From Sideroxydans sp. (GTDB lineage: Bacteria; Pseudomonadota; Gammaproteobacteria; Burkholderiales; Gallionellaceae), in NCBI GenBank assembly GCA_028710605.1, contig JAQTTU010000012.1, positions 59,109 to 123,108 on the forward strand: a DNA stretch of 64,000 nt. Reading direction: 5' to 3'. Position numbers and translations under genes: made by a program. The notes under the pieces are model-generated. The model was not told the DNA's origin, made no database searches, and saw nothing but the letters and a program-made list of their open reading frames with translations. Shown piece after piece: positions 1-9,971 of this stretch (position 1 is the stretch's first letter; each line of letters begins with the position of its first letter).

Positions 1-147
1 TCGGAAGAGTGAACGAAGTGCGTTGAATGAGTGTCAACTGATCCGCACTTTGGAGTATGTTCGCAAGTGCACCGTGCGCACGGTGGGTGAAGGTGTAAAT
101 AGGCAGTGTTGCTCAACACAGTTATTTTTCATTCGGGGGAGATATTC

Positions 148-444
148 ATGCTGGTGACCTTTACCACCTCTGCTTATGCCGACATCACCATGTTCGGCGA
201 CGACGGGCTGGCCATGCTGAAAATGATGGGACACAGCGCGAGCGTGCCCGGCGCGATCCGGGCGGAGGATGTGGCACAGGCGCTGAGCCGGTTGACCGCC
301 GCAGTCGAGGCCGCAAAGAAATCGCCGCCGCCTGCGGATACAAACTCCGACGAACCGCCGGTGAGCACGGCGCACCGCGCGCTGCCGCTGATGAATCTGC
401 TCGCTGCCGCCGTCAAGGAAAATACCTTTGTGTCGTGGAAGTAA
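148..444 (+). CDS. DUF1840 family protein
   Basis: A 98-residue soluble protein with the DUF1840 pattern: it opens MLVTFTTSAYADI and closes with RALPLMNLL...VSWK (about residues 76-98), joined by a Pro/Ser-rich linker. There is no signal peptide or membrane segment, and the family has no known function. The ATG at 148 is preferred because GGGGGA lies 7 bases upstream; a GTG at 106 in the same frame has no such site. It is followed by a compound inverted repeat, so it is probably transcribed alone. The first 105 bases of the window hold no gene I can support. Confidence 0.8.
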   Translation: MLVTFTTSAYADITMFGDDGLAMLKMMGHSASVPGAIRAEDVAQALSRLTAAVEAAKKSPPPADTNSDEPPVSTAHRALPLMNLLAAAVKENTFVSWK

Positions 445-474
445 TTTTTACCAAAATATTCCACAGTCATCACA

Positions 475-575
475 TCCCCTCCCCCTTGCAGGGGGAGGGA
501 TAGGGTGGGGGTAGAAACGCTACCGTTCCATAACTCAACCCCCATCCCAACCTTCCCCCTGCAAGGGGGAAGGAG
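475..575. repeat. Compound C/G-rich inverted repeat (family 4)
   Basis: Two hairpins of the CCCCCTTGCAGGGGG type face each other about 50 bases apart, and their outer flanks are complementary (GATAGGGTGGGGG versus CCCCCATCCCAACC). The same architecture recurs at 4051-4154 and 34431-34533, with relatives at 19791-19882 and 22790-22875. It is a dispersed intergenic repeat, possibly a small non-autonomous element. Confidence 0.85.
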
Positions 576-617
576 AAAATTTGCCACTGACGTACTTTCT
601 TGAATAAAGGAGGCATC

Positions 618-800
618 ATGAAAAAAATGGAACAGCTGGAACTGGATGCGCACCGCGCTGCCATCGCGTCGGACATGCGCGGCCTGCTGGAAAAATATCG
701 CACGATTTTCGGCTGGGATATTCCCGAGATCGATCAGGCTGCCGCAGACAAGCTCATTCTGGCAGCGATGCATAAAGCGCTGGATGATATTTCGGCGTGA
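618..800 (+). CDS. Small hypothetical protein (60 aa)
   Basis: A 60-residue, Ala/Leu-rich, probably helical protein starting MKKMEQLELDAHRAA. The ATG at 618 is chosen because AAAGGAGG lies 5-6 bases upstream; a TTG at 600 would bury that site inside the gene. No signal peptide or membrane span. I do not recognise the family. It lies 94 bases before atpD in the same direction and could be co-transcribed, but N-ATPase operons are not known to need such a gene, so a functional link is only a possibility. Confidence 0.6.
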   Translation: MKKMEQLELDAHRAAIASDMRGLLEKYRTIFGWDIPEIDQAAADKLILAAMHKALDDISA

Positions 801-882
801 AATAAAAAGCGCCATTTGCAGCAAACTCGGCGCTGCTGGCAAAAAATAATGCGTGCGCCTACACTGTACCGGGGCTTGATAA

Positions 883-2323
<1,441 letters not shown>

Positions 2324-2353
2324 AATTACGCAATTTCAAATGGACGAACTACG

Positions 2354-2743
2354 ATGAACCTCAAAGTGCTGCTGCCTTTCAAAGTCTTCGCCGAAATGCG
2401 CGGCGTGTCGCGCATCGTGGCGCGCGGCAGTGCGGGGTCGTTCGGTTTGTTGCCGCGTCGTCTCGACTGCGTGGCGGCGCTGGTGCCGGGGATTCTGGTT
2501 TACGAGACGGAAGCTGAGGGCGAGGTCTATATTGCCGTGGATGAGGGCGTGCTGGTCAAAAGCGGAAACGAGGTTTTAGTCTCGGTGCGCAACGCGATCG
2601 GCGGTATGAGTCTGGATAAACTGCACGCCGCAGTGGAACAGGAATTCATGCATCTGGACGAACAGGAAAAAAGTGTGCGCTCGGTGCTGGCCAAACTGGA
2701 GAGCGGCTTCATCCGGCGTTTCGCGGAGTTCCAGCATGAGTGA
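2354..2743 (+). CDS. atpC: N-type ATPase subunit epsilon
   Basis: 129-residue F1 epsilon subunit, which links the rotor ring to gamma. The N-terminal beta-sandwich is visible (ARGSAGSFGLLPRRLDCVAAL, a variant of the family's GxFGxLPxH motif), followed by a short C-terminal helical part ending FIRRFAEF. Typical length for the family. It follows atpD after a palindrome and overlaps atpQ by 8 bases, as expected of N-ATPase operons, where epsilon is second rather than last. Confidence 0.92.
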   Translation: MNLKVLLPFKVFAEMRGVSRIVARGSAGSFGLLPRRLDCVAALVPGILVYETEAEGEVYIAVDEGVLVKSGNEVLVSVRNAIGGMSLDKLHAAVEQEFMHLDEQEKSVRSVLAKLESGFIRRFAEFQHE

Positions 2744-3047
2744 AAAGCCGCAAACGAAATTCGGCCAGCAGGTCGGCGAAATGGCGGAACTCAAGCTGAA
2801 GGCGCAGCGCAGAGCCACGCAAACAGTTTGGTCGGGGCTGGGCATGATGGGGCTGGTCGGCTGGTCGGTGTCTGTCCCCACGCTGCTGGGGGCGGCGCTG
2901 GGCATCTGGATAGACAAGCATTATCCCGGCAGCCATTCGTGGACGCTCGCGCTGCTGGCGATGGGTTTGGGTCTGGGCTGTTTCAATGCGTGGCATTGGG
3001 TGTCCAAAGAGGATAAAAAAATTCACGAGGACAGGGATCAATCATGA
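2736..3047 (+). CDS. atpQ: N-type ATPase accessory membrane protein AtpQ (AtpI/AtpZ-like)
   Basis: 103-residue protein with a charged N-terminus and two membrane spans (about residues 33-57 and 68-86), the second followed by a charged tail. Size, topology and place match AtpQ of N-ATPase operons, a small AtpI-like membrane protein; AtpI proteins help c-ring assembly in ordinary F-ATPases, so a similar role is inferred. The ATG at 2736 overlaps the end of atpC by 8 bases; a longer frame upstream is an overlap artefact. The stop overlaps the atpR start. Confidence 0.88.
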   Translation: MSEKPQTKFGQQVGEMAELKLKAQRRATQTVWSGLGMMGLVGWSVSVPTLLGAALGIWIDKHYPGSHSWTLALLAMGLGLGCFNAWHWVSKEDKKIHEDRDQS

Positions 3048-3334
3048 CGGAGCCGTTAAGCCTTGCCATCGCTTTGGCCGCAGGCATTTTGCTGGGCGTA
3101 TTCTTTTTCGGCGGCTTGTGGTGGACGGTGCGCAAAGGCATCGCGTCCAAGCATGCGGCGCTGTGGTTTGGCGGCAGCATGCTGCTGCGCACCGCCGTGG
3201 TGACGCTCGGCTTTTATTGGGTGATGGGCGACAGTTGGCAAAGATTATTGGCTGCGCTGACAGGCTTCATCGTCGCGCGCTTGATCGTGACAAGGCTCAC
3301 CAATGTGATGCCGGAGGCAGACCATGCATCTTAG
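3044..3334 (+). CDS. atpR: N-type ATPase accessory membrane protein AtpR
   Basis: 96-residue protein with three predicted membrane spans (about residues 5-27, 40-61, 66-84). A gene of this size and hydrophobicity between atpQ and atpB is characteristic of N-ATPase operons. AtpR is thought to act in ring assembly or to interact with c subunits through a conserved membrane arginine; candidate arginines are R49 in LLRTAVV and R79 in VARLIV. It overlaps atpQ by 4 bases (ATGA) and atpB by 11 bases, showing tight translational coupling. Confidence 0.88.
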   Translation: MTEPLSLAIALAAGILLGVFFFGGLWWTVRKGIASKHAALWFGGSMLLRTAVVTLGFYWVMGDSWQRLLAALTGFIVARLIVTRLTNVMPEADHAS

Positions 3335-4034
3335 TCCCGACGAAATTATTTTCTGGCAGTACGGGTTTTTCAAACTCAATGCCACCATCGTTTATACGTG
3401 GGGGTTGATGGGCGTGCTGGTGGCAGGCTCGATACTGGTCACGCGCAAATTGTCGATGGGGCTGCAACGCACGCGCTGGCAAAACCTGCTGGAAATCGTG
3501 GTCGGCGGCATCGCCAAACAAATCGAAGAAGTGGGGCTGCGCCAGCCGCGCCACTATCTCGGTTTCATCGGCACGCTGTTTCTGTTCGTGGCGAGCGCTG
3601 CCCTGTTCACCATCGTGCCCGGCTACGAGCCGCCGACCGGTTCGCTCTCCACCACCGCCGCGCTGGCGATCTGCGTGTTCGTGGCCGTGCCGCTGTTCGG
3701 CATCAGCGAAAACGGCCCGGCCGAATATTTCAGGGAGTATTTGCAGCCGACCTTTATCATGCTGCCGTTCAACATCATCAGCGAACTGTCGCGCACGCTG
3801 GCGCTGGCCGTGCGCCTGTTCGGCAACATGATGAGCGGGACGATGATCCTCGCCATCCTGCTGACCATCACGCCCTACATTTTTCCCATCGCCTTGAGCG
3901 TGCTGGGGCTGCTGACCGGCATGGTGCAAGCCTACATTTTCAGCATACTGGCGACGGTATATATCGCCGCTGCCGCGCATGCGCGCGAGCCGAAGATTGA
4001 ACCCGATACAACAATAAAACATGAACCCCGATAA
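3324..4034 (+). CDS. atpB: N-type ATPase subunit a
   Basis: 236-residue a subunit of the Fo motor, which forms the ion half-channels against the c-ring. The essential stator arginine is R164 in SRTLALAVRLFGNMMSG, and the family's IVPGYEPPTGSLSTTAALA segment is at about residues 97-116. Five to six hydrophobic helices are visible, and the length is usual for bacterial subunit a. It overlaps atpR at the start and is separated from atpE by a 104-base compound inverted repeat, an odd interruption in an otherwise compact operon. Confidence 0.94.
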   Translation: MHLSPDEIIFWQYGFFKLNATIVYTWGLMGVLVAGSILVTRKLSMGLQRTRWQNLLEIVVGGIAKQIEEVGLRQPRHYLGFIGTLFLFVASAALFTIVPGYEPPTGSLSTTAALAICVFVAVPLFGISENGPAEYFREYLQPTFIMLPFNIISELSRTLALAVRLFGNMMSGTMILAILLTITPYIFPIALSVLGLLTGMVQAYIFSILATVYIAAAAHAREPKIEPDTTIKHEPR

Positions 4035-4050
4035 TACGTTTCCACACACA

Positions 4051-4154
4051 TTCCCTCCCCCTTGCAGGGGGAGGGTTAGGGAGGGGGTAGAAACGTCACC
4101 ACTCCTCCACTCTTCTACCCCCATCCCAACCTTCCCCCGGCAAGGGGGAAGGAG
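4051..4154. repeat. Compound C/G-rich inverted repeat (family 4)
   Basis: Same structure as 475-575: hairpins built on CCCTCCCCCTTGCAGGGG and CTTCCCCCGGCAAGGGGG with complementary flanks. It fills most of the gap between atpB and atpE and begins soon after the atpB stop, so it could stabilise the upstream message or reduce read-through. Confidence 0.85.
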
Positions 4155-4210
4155 CGGGTTTGGTTCAAATGAACAACCCAGAATAAATAATTATTTAGAA
4201 AGGAATCACC

Positions 4211-4492
4211 ATGGATAGCATGACCCTCATCGCAATCGCCTCCATCTTCACCTCCGGGCTGACCATCGCCATCGGCAGCATAGGCCCCGCGCTGGGCGAG
4301 GGGCGCGCGCTCGCCACGGCGCTGACCTCGCTGGCACAACAGCCCGATGCCGCCGCGACCATCACGCGCACCCTGTTCGTCGGTCTGGCCATGGTCGAGT
4401 CGATTGCGATCTACTGTTTCGTGGTGTCCATGGTGCTGATATTCGCCAACCCGTTTTGGAACCACGCCATCGCACAGGTGGCGGGAAAATAA
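4211..4492 (+). CDS. atpE: N-type ATPase c-ring subunit
   Basis: 93-residue two-helix proteolipid of the rotor ring. Helix 1 carries G25-P26-A27-L28-G29-E30-G31, the loop is A42-Q43-Q44-P45-D46, and helix 2 carries the ion-binding E63-S64-I65-A66-I67-Y68. Compared with the Na+-binding c subunit of Ilyobacter, position 32 (Gln there) is E30 here and position 67 (Thr there) is I65. Two carboxylates per site are typical of N-ATPases and have been linked to H+ rather than Na+ use in one studied case. RBS is AAAGGAATCACC-ATG. The usual F-ATPase order BEF is kept. Confidence 0.94.
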   Translation: MDSMTLIAIASIFTSGLTIAIGSIGPALGEGRALATALTSLAQQPDAAATITRTLFVGLAMVESIAIYCFVVSMVLIFANPFWNHAIAQVAGK

Positions 4493-4498
4493 TTCAGT

Positions 4499-4526
4499 CC
4501 CTTCTCCCGCCTGCGGGAGAAGGGAG
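4499..4526. repeat. Short hairpin between atpE and atpF
   Basis: CCTTCTCCCGCCTGCGGGAGAAGG is a perfect hairpin right after the atpE stop, without a T-tract. High c-subunit stoichiometry is often supported by stable hairpins behind atpE, so a role in mRNA stability is plausible; it also resembles one half of the family 4 repeats. Confidence 0.7.
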
Positions 4527-4549
4527 TAAACCAAGAAATGGAATAGCCT

Positions 4550-5311
4550 ATGCTGATCGACTGGTTTACCGTCGTTGCGCAAGTCGTCAACTTCCTCATT
4601 CTGGTGTGGTTGTTGAAGCGCTTTTTGTACAAGCCGATTCTCGACGCTATCGACGCGCGCGAAAAACGCATCGCCAAAGAATTGGCCGATGCCGCCGCCA
4701 AGATGAGCGATGCAGAGAAAATGCATGACGAGTTTCAACGCAAGAATGCGGAGTTCGAACAGCAGCGCGAGGCGCTCTTGAGCAAGGCGACAGAGGAAGC
4801 GCAAACCGAACGCCAGCGCTTGCTCGACGAGGCGCGGCAGACCGCCGACACCTTGCTGACCAAACGCCAGCAAGCGATGCGCAACGATGCGCAGAATCTG
4901 CATCAAGAGCTTGGTCGAGTGACGCAGCGGGAAGTCTTCGCCATCGCACGCAAGGCACTGGCCGATCTCACCGATGCCAGTCTGGAACAACGCATGGTCG
5001 AGGCGTTCATGCACCGCCTGCGCGAGATGGACGAACAGTCCAATGCAGACATGGCGCACGCATTGCAGACAGCCACCGAACCCGCGCTGGTGCGCAGCGC
5101 ATTTGATTTGACCGAACTGCAACGCGCGGTGATTCAGAAGGCGCTCAGCGAAACTTTCTCGGCGGACATCTCCATCCGCTTCGAGGCCGCGCCTAACCTC
5201 ATCAGCGGCATCGAATTGATTGCCAACGGACAAAAACTGGCGTGGAGCGTCGCCGATTATCTTGCCTCGCTGGAGAGCGCCGTCAACGATTTACTAAAAG
5301 TAAAAAACTAA
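4550..5311 (+). CDS. atpF: N-type ATPase subunit b with delta-like C-terminal domain
   Basis: 253 residues, against about 156 for an ordinary b subunit. Residues 1-25 form the membrane anchor, 30-160 a long charged coiled coil of the b type. Residues about 178-245 (SAFDLTELQRAVIQKAL...ANGQKLAWSVADYLASL) resemble the C-terminal domain of delta/OSCP, with the family's LISGIEL core in place of LIGGvxi. The operon has no separate atpH, so the tail probably supplies the delta contact to F1. The delta reading is mine from pattern and needs structural comparison. It is followed by a palindrome before atpA. Confidence 0.9.
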   Translation: MLIDWFTVVAQVVNFLILVWLLKRFLYKPILDAIDAREKRIAKELADAAAKMSDAEKMHDEFQRKNAEFEQQREALLSKATEEAQTERQRLLDEARQTADTLLTKRQQAMRNDAQNLHQELGRVTQREVFAIARKALADLTDASLEQRMVEAFMHRLREMDEQSNADMAHALQTATEPALVRSAFDLTELQRAVIQKALSETFSADISIRFEAAPNLISGIELIANGQKLAWSVADYLASLESAVNDLLKVKN

Positions 5312-5352
5312 ATCACCTGAAACGAATGAACAGAAAATTCTTGAATGAGGTG

Positions 5353-5416
5353 TTTGTAGGTGCGAATTCATTCGCACGATTTGCGAAATTCGTGCGAATG
5401 AATTCGCACCTACAAA
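5353..5416. repeat. Palindromic REP-like repeat, family 1
   Basis: Inverted arms of type TTTGTAGGTGCGAATT...AATTCGCACCTACAAA, each arm itself palindromic (GTGCGAAT-ATTCGCAC). Copies at 7003-7066, 23454-23515 and a short form at 26492-26521. It ends 10 bases before the atpA start and could mask or expose its ribosome-binding region. Confidence 0.9.
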
Positions 5417-5426
5417 ACCTTTAGGG

Positions 5427-6980
5427 ATGACCGTGGAAGCTGAAAATCTGCAACACGTTTTCGACAGCACGTTTGGCTGCATCAGCCAGGCGCGGAAAAC
5501 CTTCGCACCGCAATTGCAGCCGCGCGAGGTCGGCACCATCACCAGCATCGCCACCGGCATCGCCATGGTGTCCGGCCTGCCCGGCGTGAGTTTTGAAGAG
5601 GTGCTGAAGTTTCCCGGCGAGAGTTACGGCATCGCGTTCAACGTCGATGCCGACCAGATCGGCGTGGTGCTGCTGGGCGATTTTTCGCACCTGCAAGCGG
5701 GCGATGAAGTGGAGCGGCGCGGGCATGTGATGGATGTGCCGGTGGGCGACGGCTTGATCGGACGCATCATCAACCCGATGGGTCGCCCGCTGGACGGCAA
5801 GGGTGCGCTGACCTCCAGCAAACGCCTGCCGGTCGAGCGCCCCTCGGCTTCCATCATGGACAGAGCGCCGGTCACCGTGCCGTTGCAGACCGGCATCAAG
5901 GTCATCGACGCGCTGATTCCCGTCGGCCACGGCCAGCGCGAATTGATCCTCGGCGACCGCCAGACCGGCAAGACCGCCATCGCCATCGACACCATCCTCA
6001 ACCAGCGCGACCAGAACGTGCTGTGCGTGTATTGCGCCATCGGCCAGCGCGCTTCCGGTGTGGCGAAGACCATTGCCGCGCTGCGCGAGAACGGCGCGCT
6101 CGACTATACCGTGGTGGTGGTGACCGAAGGCAACGATCCGCCCGGCCTCGCCTATATCGCGCCTTACGCGGCGACCAGCATCGCCGAATATTTCATGGAA
6201 CAGGGACGCGATGTGCTGATCGTTTACGACGACCTCACGCATCATGCGCGCGCCTACCGCGAGCTGTCGCTGCTGCTGCGCCGCCCGCCGGGACGCGAGG
6301 CTTATCCCGGCGATATTTTCTACATCCACTCGCGCCTGCTGGAACGCGCCACGCACCTGAGCCCGGAACTCGGCGGCGGCTCGCTCACCGCGCTGCCCAT
6401 CATCGAAACCGAAGCGCAGGATATTTCCGCCTACATTCCGACCAATCTGATCTCCATCACCGACGGGCAAATTTATCTGTCGCCGTCGCTGTTCGAGCTG
6501 GGCGTGCTGCCTGCGGTGGATGTCGGCAAATCAGTGTCGCGCGTTGGCGGCAAGGCGCAGCGCGCGGCGTATCGCGGCGTGGCGGGCGATCTCAAACTGG
6601 CCTACGCCCAGTTCGAGGAACTGGAAACTTTTGCCCGCTTCGGCGCGCGGCTGGATGAAAGCACCCGCCGCATCATCGAACACGGACGGCGCATCCGCGC
6701 CTGCCTCAAACAACCCGAGTTCGCGCCGGTGAGCGTGCCCGCGCAAATCGCCGTGCTGCTGGCACTGACTGCAAAACTGTTCGACGAAGTGCCGCTGGAA
6801 CAAATGACCGAAGCCGAACATGTCGTGGTCGAAGCGGCAAAAAATATTCCGGCGGAGGTGTGCCAGCGTTTGGAGACTGCCGACACGTTGAGCGATGAAG
6901 ATCGCGCAACGATCATAGATATTGCGCGGCAGGCGTTGGTGGCGTTTGATGCCCAAACTGAGTCGGAACGTAATGGCTAA
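5427..6980 (+). CDS. atpA: N-type ATPase subunit alpha
   Basis: 517-residue regulatory alpha subunit of F1. The P-loop GDRQTGKT is at residues 176-183, the nucleotide-binding [21 protein letters not shown] stretch precedes it, and the alpha signature [17 protein letters not shown] lies at about residues 359-375. Full length. The N-terminal DELSEED-facing region is intact. It is bracketed by two copies of the same REP family (5353-5416 and 7003-7066), an unusual amount of non-coding palindrome inside an ATPase operon. Confidence 0.95.
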   Translation: MTVEAENLQHVFDSTFGCISQARKTFAPQLQPREVGTITSIATGIAMVSGLPGVSFEEVLKFPGESYGIAFNVDADQIGVVLLGDFSHLQAGDEVERRGHVMDVPVGDGLIGRIINPMGRPLDGKGALTSSKRLPVERPSASIMDRAPVTVPLQTGIKVIDALIPVGHGQRELILGDRQTGKTAIAIDTILNQRDQNVLCVYCAIGQRASGVAKTIAALRENGALDYTVVVVTEGNDPPGLAYIAPYAATSIAEYFMEQGRDVLIVYDDLTHHARAYRELSLLLRRPPGREAYPGDIFYIHSRLLERATHLSPELGGGSLTALPIIETEAQDISAYIPTNLISITDGQIYLSPSLFELGVLPAVDVGKSVSRVGGKAQRAAYRGVAGDLKLAYAQFEELETFARFGARLDESTRRIIEHGRRIRACLKQPEFAPVSVPAQIAVLLALTAKLFDEVPLEQMTEAEHVVVEAAKNIPAEVCQRLETADTLSDEDRATIIDIARQALVAFDAQTESERNG

Positions 6981-7002
6981 ACATCTTTGGTATTGCATCG
7001 CT

Positions 7003-7066
7003 TTTGTAGGTGCGAATTTATTCGCACGCAACACGAAGTGCGTGCGAATAAATTCGCACCTACAAA
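7003..7066. repeat. Palindromic REP-like repeat, family 1
   Basis: Same 64-base structure as 5353-5416, here with AATTTATTCGC arms. It lies between the atpA stop (6980) and the atpG start (7089). Confidence 0.9.
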
Positions 7067-7088
7067 CACCTCATCTGCGTTTTCCAAT

Positions 7089-7973
7089 ATGAGCGAATCC
7101 GCTGCCAGTCTGCGTCACCAGATCGTCACCGCCGCCGATCTCGAATCGGTGGTACGCACGATGAAGGCGATGGCTGCGTCGAATATCGTGCAATACGAAA
7201 ACGCGGTGCGCTCGCTGGGCGATTATTACCGCACGCTGCAACTTGGCCTGGTCGCGTGTCTGCGCCAAGACGAAGCGCCCGCCACACACGCGCACGGCGC
7301 TGAAAAGAACAAAGGCGCGATTGGCGTTATCGTGTTCGGCTCGGATCAGGGGCTGGTCGGCCAGTTCAACGAAGTGATGGCGGACTATGTGCTGAACACG
7401 CTGGGCGGTTTGCCCGGAAAGAAAACGGTGTGGACGGTGGGCGAGCGCATGCAATCGCGCCTCGCGGAAACCGCATTGCAGCCGCTGGACGGATTCACCC
7501 TGCCGAATTCCATCAGCGCGATCACGCCGCTGGTCGGGCAGATATTGATCGAAATGGAAACACGGCGCGCGAAGGGCGAGATCGCGCAGGTTTTTCTTTT
7601 TCACAACCGCCCGCAATCCGGCGCGATTTACACGCCGGTGAGCCAGCGCCTGCTGCCGCTGGATGATGCGTGGCGGCGCGAGGTGGCGGCGATTGAGTGG
7701 CCGACGGGCAACCTGCCCGAGGTCATGGGCGACAGCGTGCAGACATTGCAAGCACTGGTGCGCGAATACCTGTTCGTCTCGCTGTTTCGCGCCTGCGCCG
7801 AATCGCTCGCCAGCGAAAATGCCAGCCGTCTGGCCGCGATGCAGCGCGCGGAAAAAAACATCGACGAGTTGCTGGAAGAGTTGAACCGCACGTTTCACCG
7901 CTTGCGCCAGAGCGGCATCGACGAGGAATTGTTTGATGTGATTTCCGGGTTTCAGGCGCTTAATGTTGCGTAG
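7089..7973 (+). CDS. atpG: N-type ATPase subunit gamma
   Basis: 294-residue central-stalk subunit. The N-terminal helix reads [28 protein letters not shown], matching the gamma signature (IxxTxxMxxVAxxK region), and the C-terminal helix holds the conserved [19 protein letters not shown] block, corresponding to ERMxAMxxAxxNA. The ATG at 7089 is chosen because the frame upstream runs through a REP palindrome. This is the last ATPase gene, as in other N-ATPase operons, and ppk2 starts 28 bases later. Confidence 0.93.
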   Translation: MSESAASLRHQIVTAADLESVVRTMKAMAASNIVQYENAVRSLGDYYRTLQLGLVACLRQDEAPATHAHGAEKNKGAIGVIVFGSDQGLVGQFNEVMADYVLNTLGGLPGKKTVWTVGERMQSRLAETALQPLDGFTLPNSISAITPLVGQILIEMETRRAKGEIAQVFLFHNRPQSGAIYTPVSQRLLPLDDAWRREVAAIEWPTGNLPEVMGDSVQTLQALVREYLFVSLFRACAESLASENASRLAAMQRAEKNIDELLEELNRTFHRLRQSGIDEELFDVISGFQALNVA

Positions 7974-8001
7974 AACCGGTGACGAGAAAGGACCGAGTTG
8001 C

Positions 8002-8889
8002 ATGAAGATCAAATCCAAAGATTTCCAAGTGCCTGAAGGCACCAACGTCAATCTCAAGAAATGGCCGACGCGGGTGAAACCCGTGTACCAGTCGAAGGAA
8101 CAGTACGCCGAAATGTTGCAGCAGCATGTGGCCGAGCTCAGTGAGTTGCAGGATTTGCTCTACGCGTCCAACCGCTATGCGGTGCTGCTGATCTTCCAGG
8201 CGATGGATGCTGCGGGCAAGGACGGCGCGATCAAGCATGTGATGTCCGGCATCAATCCGCAGGGCTGCCAGGTGTTCAGCTTCAAACACCCCAGCGCGCA
8301 GGAACTGGAGCACGATTTTCTGTGGCGCACCATGCAGGCGCTGCCGGAACGCGGGCGCATCGGCATCTTCAACCGCTCCTATTACGAGGAGGTGCTGATC
8401 GTGCGCGTGCACCCGGAAATTCTGCAAGCGCAGGGCCTCCCGCCCGAACTGCTGCACAAGAAAACCATCTGGCAACAGCGCTACGCCTCGATCACCGAAA
8501 TGGAAAAACACCTGCACCGCAACGGCACGCGCATCATCAAATTCTTCCTGCATTTGTCGCCGGAAGAACAGCGCCAGCGTTTCCTCGAACGCATCGACAA
8601 ACCGGAAAAGAACTGGAAGTTCAGCGCCGCCGACATGCAGGAGCGCCAGTTCTGGAAGCAATACATGCAGGCCTATGAAGCGTGCCTCAGCGCCACCAGC
8701 AGCCAGGACGCGCCGTGGTACGTGGTGCCCGCCGACGACAAGGAAAACGCGCGCCTGATTATTTCGCAGATCGTCCTCGACACCTTCAGGTCGCTCGATA
8801 TGCACTACCCGCAAGTGGATGAACAACGGCGCAAGGAATTATTGGCCGCGCGCAAGCAACTGATGCAGGAAGGTCGAAACGATTCGTAA
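8002..8889 (+). CDS. ppk2: Polyphosphate kinase 2 family protein
   Basis: 295-residue PPK2-family phosphotransferase, which moves phosphate between polyphosphate and nucleotides. The Walker A-like [14 protein letters not shown] is at residues 66-79, the Walker B-like [14 protein letters not shown] at 118-131, and the lid region with [15 protein letters not shown] and KNWKFS follows. Sequence alone does not settle whether it favours ADP, GDP or AMP as acceptor. It starts 28 bases after atpG with RBS GAAAGGACC, so it may share the N-ATPase transcript and tie polyphosphate to the ATP pool used by that pump. Confidence 0.9.
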   Translation: MKIKSKDFQVPEGTNVNLKKWPTRVKPVYQSKEQYAEMLQQHVAELSELQDLLYASNRYAVLLIFQAMDAAGKDGAIKHVMSGINPQGCQVFSFKHPSAQELEHDFLWRTMQALPERGRIGIFNRSYYEEVLIVRVHPEILQAQGLPPELLHKKTIWQQRYASITEMEKHLHRNGTRIIKFFLHLSPEEQRQRFLERIDKPEKNWKFSAADMQERQFWKQYMQAYEACLSATSSQDAPWYVVPADDKENARLIISQIVLDTFRSLDMHYPQVDEQRRKELLAARKQLMQEGRNDS

Positions 8890-8908
8890 CATGCAGGCTG
8901 CCGGAACC

Positions 8909-9883
8909 ATGAAACCCCACCGCTTCTTCCGTGCGCTCCGGCTGTGTCTGGCCGCCGCTTTGCTGCTTTCGTCGCTGGCCCGCGCCGACGAAGCCAGCAT
9001 CGAGCGGGCGATTGCCGAGAACAGTATCGAAGCGGTCGATAGCACGCGCGATTATGTGTCGCAGAAATTCGTCGGCTTCGTCTCCGGCGTGGATCGTTTC
9101 TTCGGCAACGAGCGCAACTTTCAGGAAGCCAACCAAAGCGTGTTGCAGCTCGACTTGAACGAGTTGATGCAACGGGGCGGCAACCGCCAGGCAAGCCCTG
9201 CCTTGAAAGCCAAGCTGCGCCTGCCTGCCACCGAAGAGCGCCTGCACTTGTTGCTGGAAAGCGATCCCGAAAAAAACGTATCCGACGCGGAGAAAATCAA
9301 CCAGACGCAGCCCGTCAGCCAGCTCGCCACCCCCGACAACTACGGCGTGGCGGTACGCTACGAGAAGCCGAGCGAGAGCGCCTGGCACTACAGTTCCGAT
9401 CTCGGTATTCAGGTGCAAACGCCGGTTCAGCCTTACGCCCGCGCCCGTTTGAGCAAGGCCATCCCGCTGGCTTCATGGCGCATGAAAATTGCCGAGACCG
9501 CGTTCTGGTTCGAGCGCACGGGAAGCGGCGAAACCACGCTGATCGACTTCGAGCATGCGCTGGGCGAACCGGCATTGTTCCGCGCCTCCAGCAGCGCCAC
9601 CTGGATGCATCGCTCGCAAAACTTCGATCTGCGCCAGGATTTTTCGGTGTTTCACACGCTGGACGAGCAGCGTGCCCTGCACTATGAAGCGAGCGCTATC
9701 GGCAGCAGCCGCCCGCAACGGCAGGTAAACGATTACGTGTTGTCGCTACGCTACCGCCAGCAACTGAACCGGCGCTGGCTATTCTTCGAGATCAACCCGC
9801 AACTGCACTACCCCAGAGAGTCGGGCTTCAAGCCCGAACCATTGCTGCTGCTCAAGCTGGAAATGCTGTTCGATCGGATTTAG
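8909..9883 (+). CDS. Exported protein of unknown function, probable outer-membrane beta protein
   Basis: 324 aa from the ATG at 8909, which begins a clean signal peptide (MKPHRFFRALRLCLAAALLLSSLARA, cleavage after ALARA-like site near residue 26). An ATG at 8891 in the same frame would add six residues and immediately follows the ppk2 stop. The mature part starts with a helical stretch (RAIAENSIEAVDSTRDYV), then from about residue 150 alternates short amphipathic strands (YSSDLGIQVQT, RLSKAIPLASWRMKIAET) and ends FDRI, suggesting a beta-barrel. No family recognised. Likely co-transcribed with ppk2. Confidence 0.7.
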   Translation: MKPHRFFRALRLCLAAALLLSSLARADEASIERAIAENSIEAVDSTRDYVSQKFVGFVSGVDRFFGNERNFQEANQSVLQLDLNELMQRGGNRQASPALKAKLRLPATEERLHLLLESDPEKNVSDAEKINQTQPVSQLATPDNYGVAVRYEKPSESAWHYSSDLGIQVQTPVQPYARARLSKAIPLASWRMKIAETAFWFERTGSGETTLIDFEHALGEPALFRASSSATWMHRSQNFDLRQDFSVFHTLDEQRALHYEASAIGSSRPQRQVNDYVLSLRYRQQLNRRWLFFEINPQLHYPRESGFKPEPLLLLKLEMLFDRI

Positions 9884-9971
9884 CGGGCACCGTGTTCTGC
9901 TAGGCACATTGCTTAGATCGCCTATTGACGGGCTTCTTCACGATGTCTTGAGTTAGAGCGACTGCGTTAAT

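Noticed and set aside
106..147. Upstream extension of the DUF1840 gene to GTG 106
   Set aside because: No ribosome-binding site there, while ATG 148 has GGGGGA at the right distance and matches the family start.
4051..4154. Family 4 repeat as a transcription terminator inside the ATPase operon
   Set aside because: No T-tract and the downstream atpE must be transcribed; an effect on mRNA stability is more likely.
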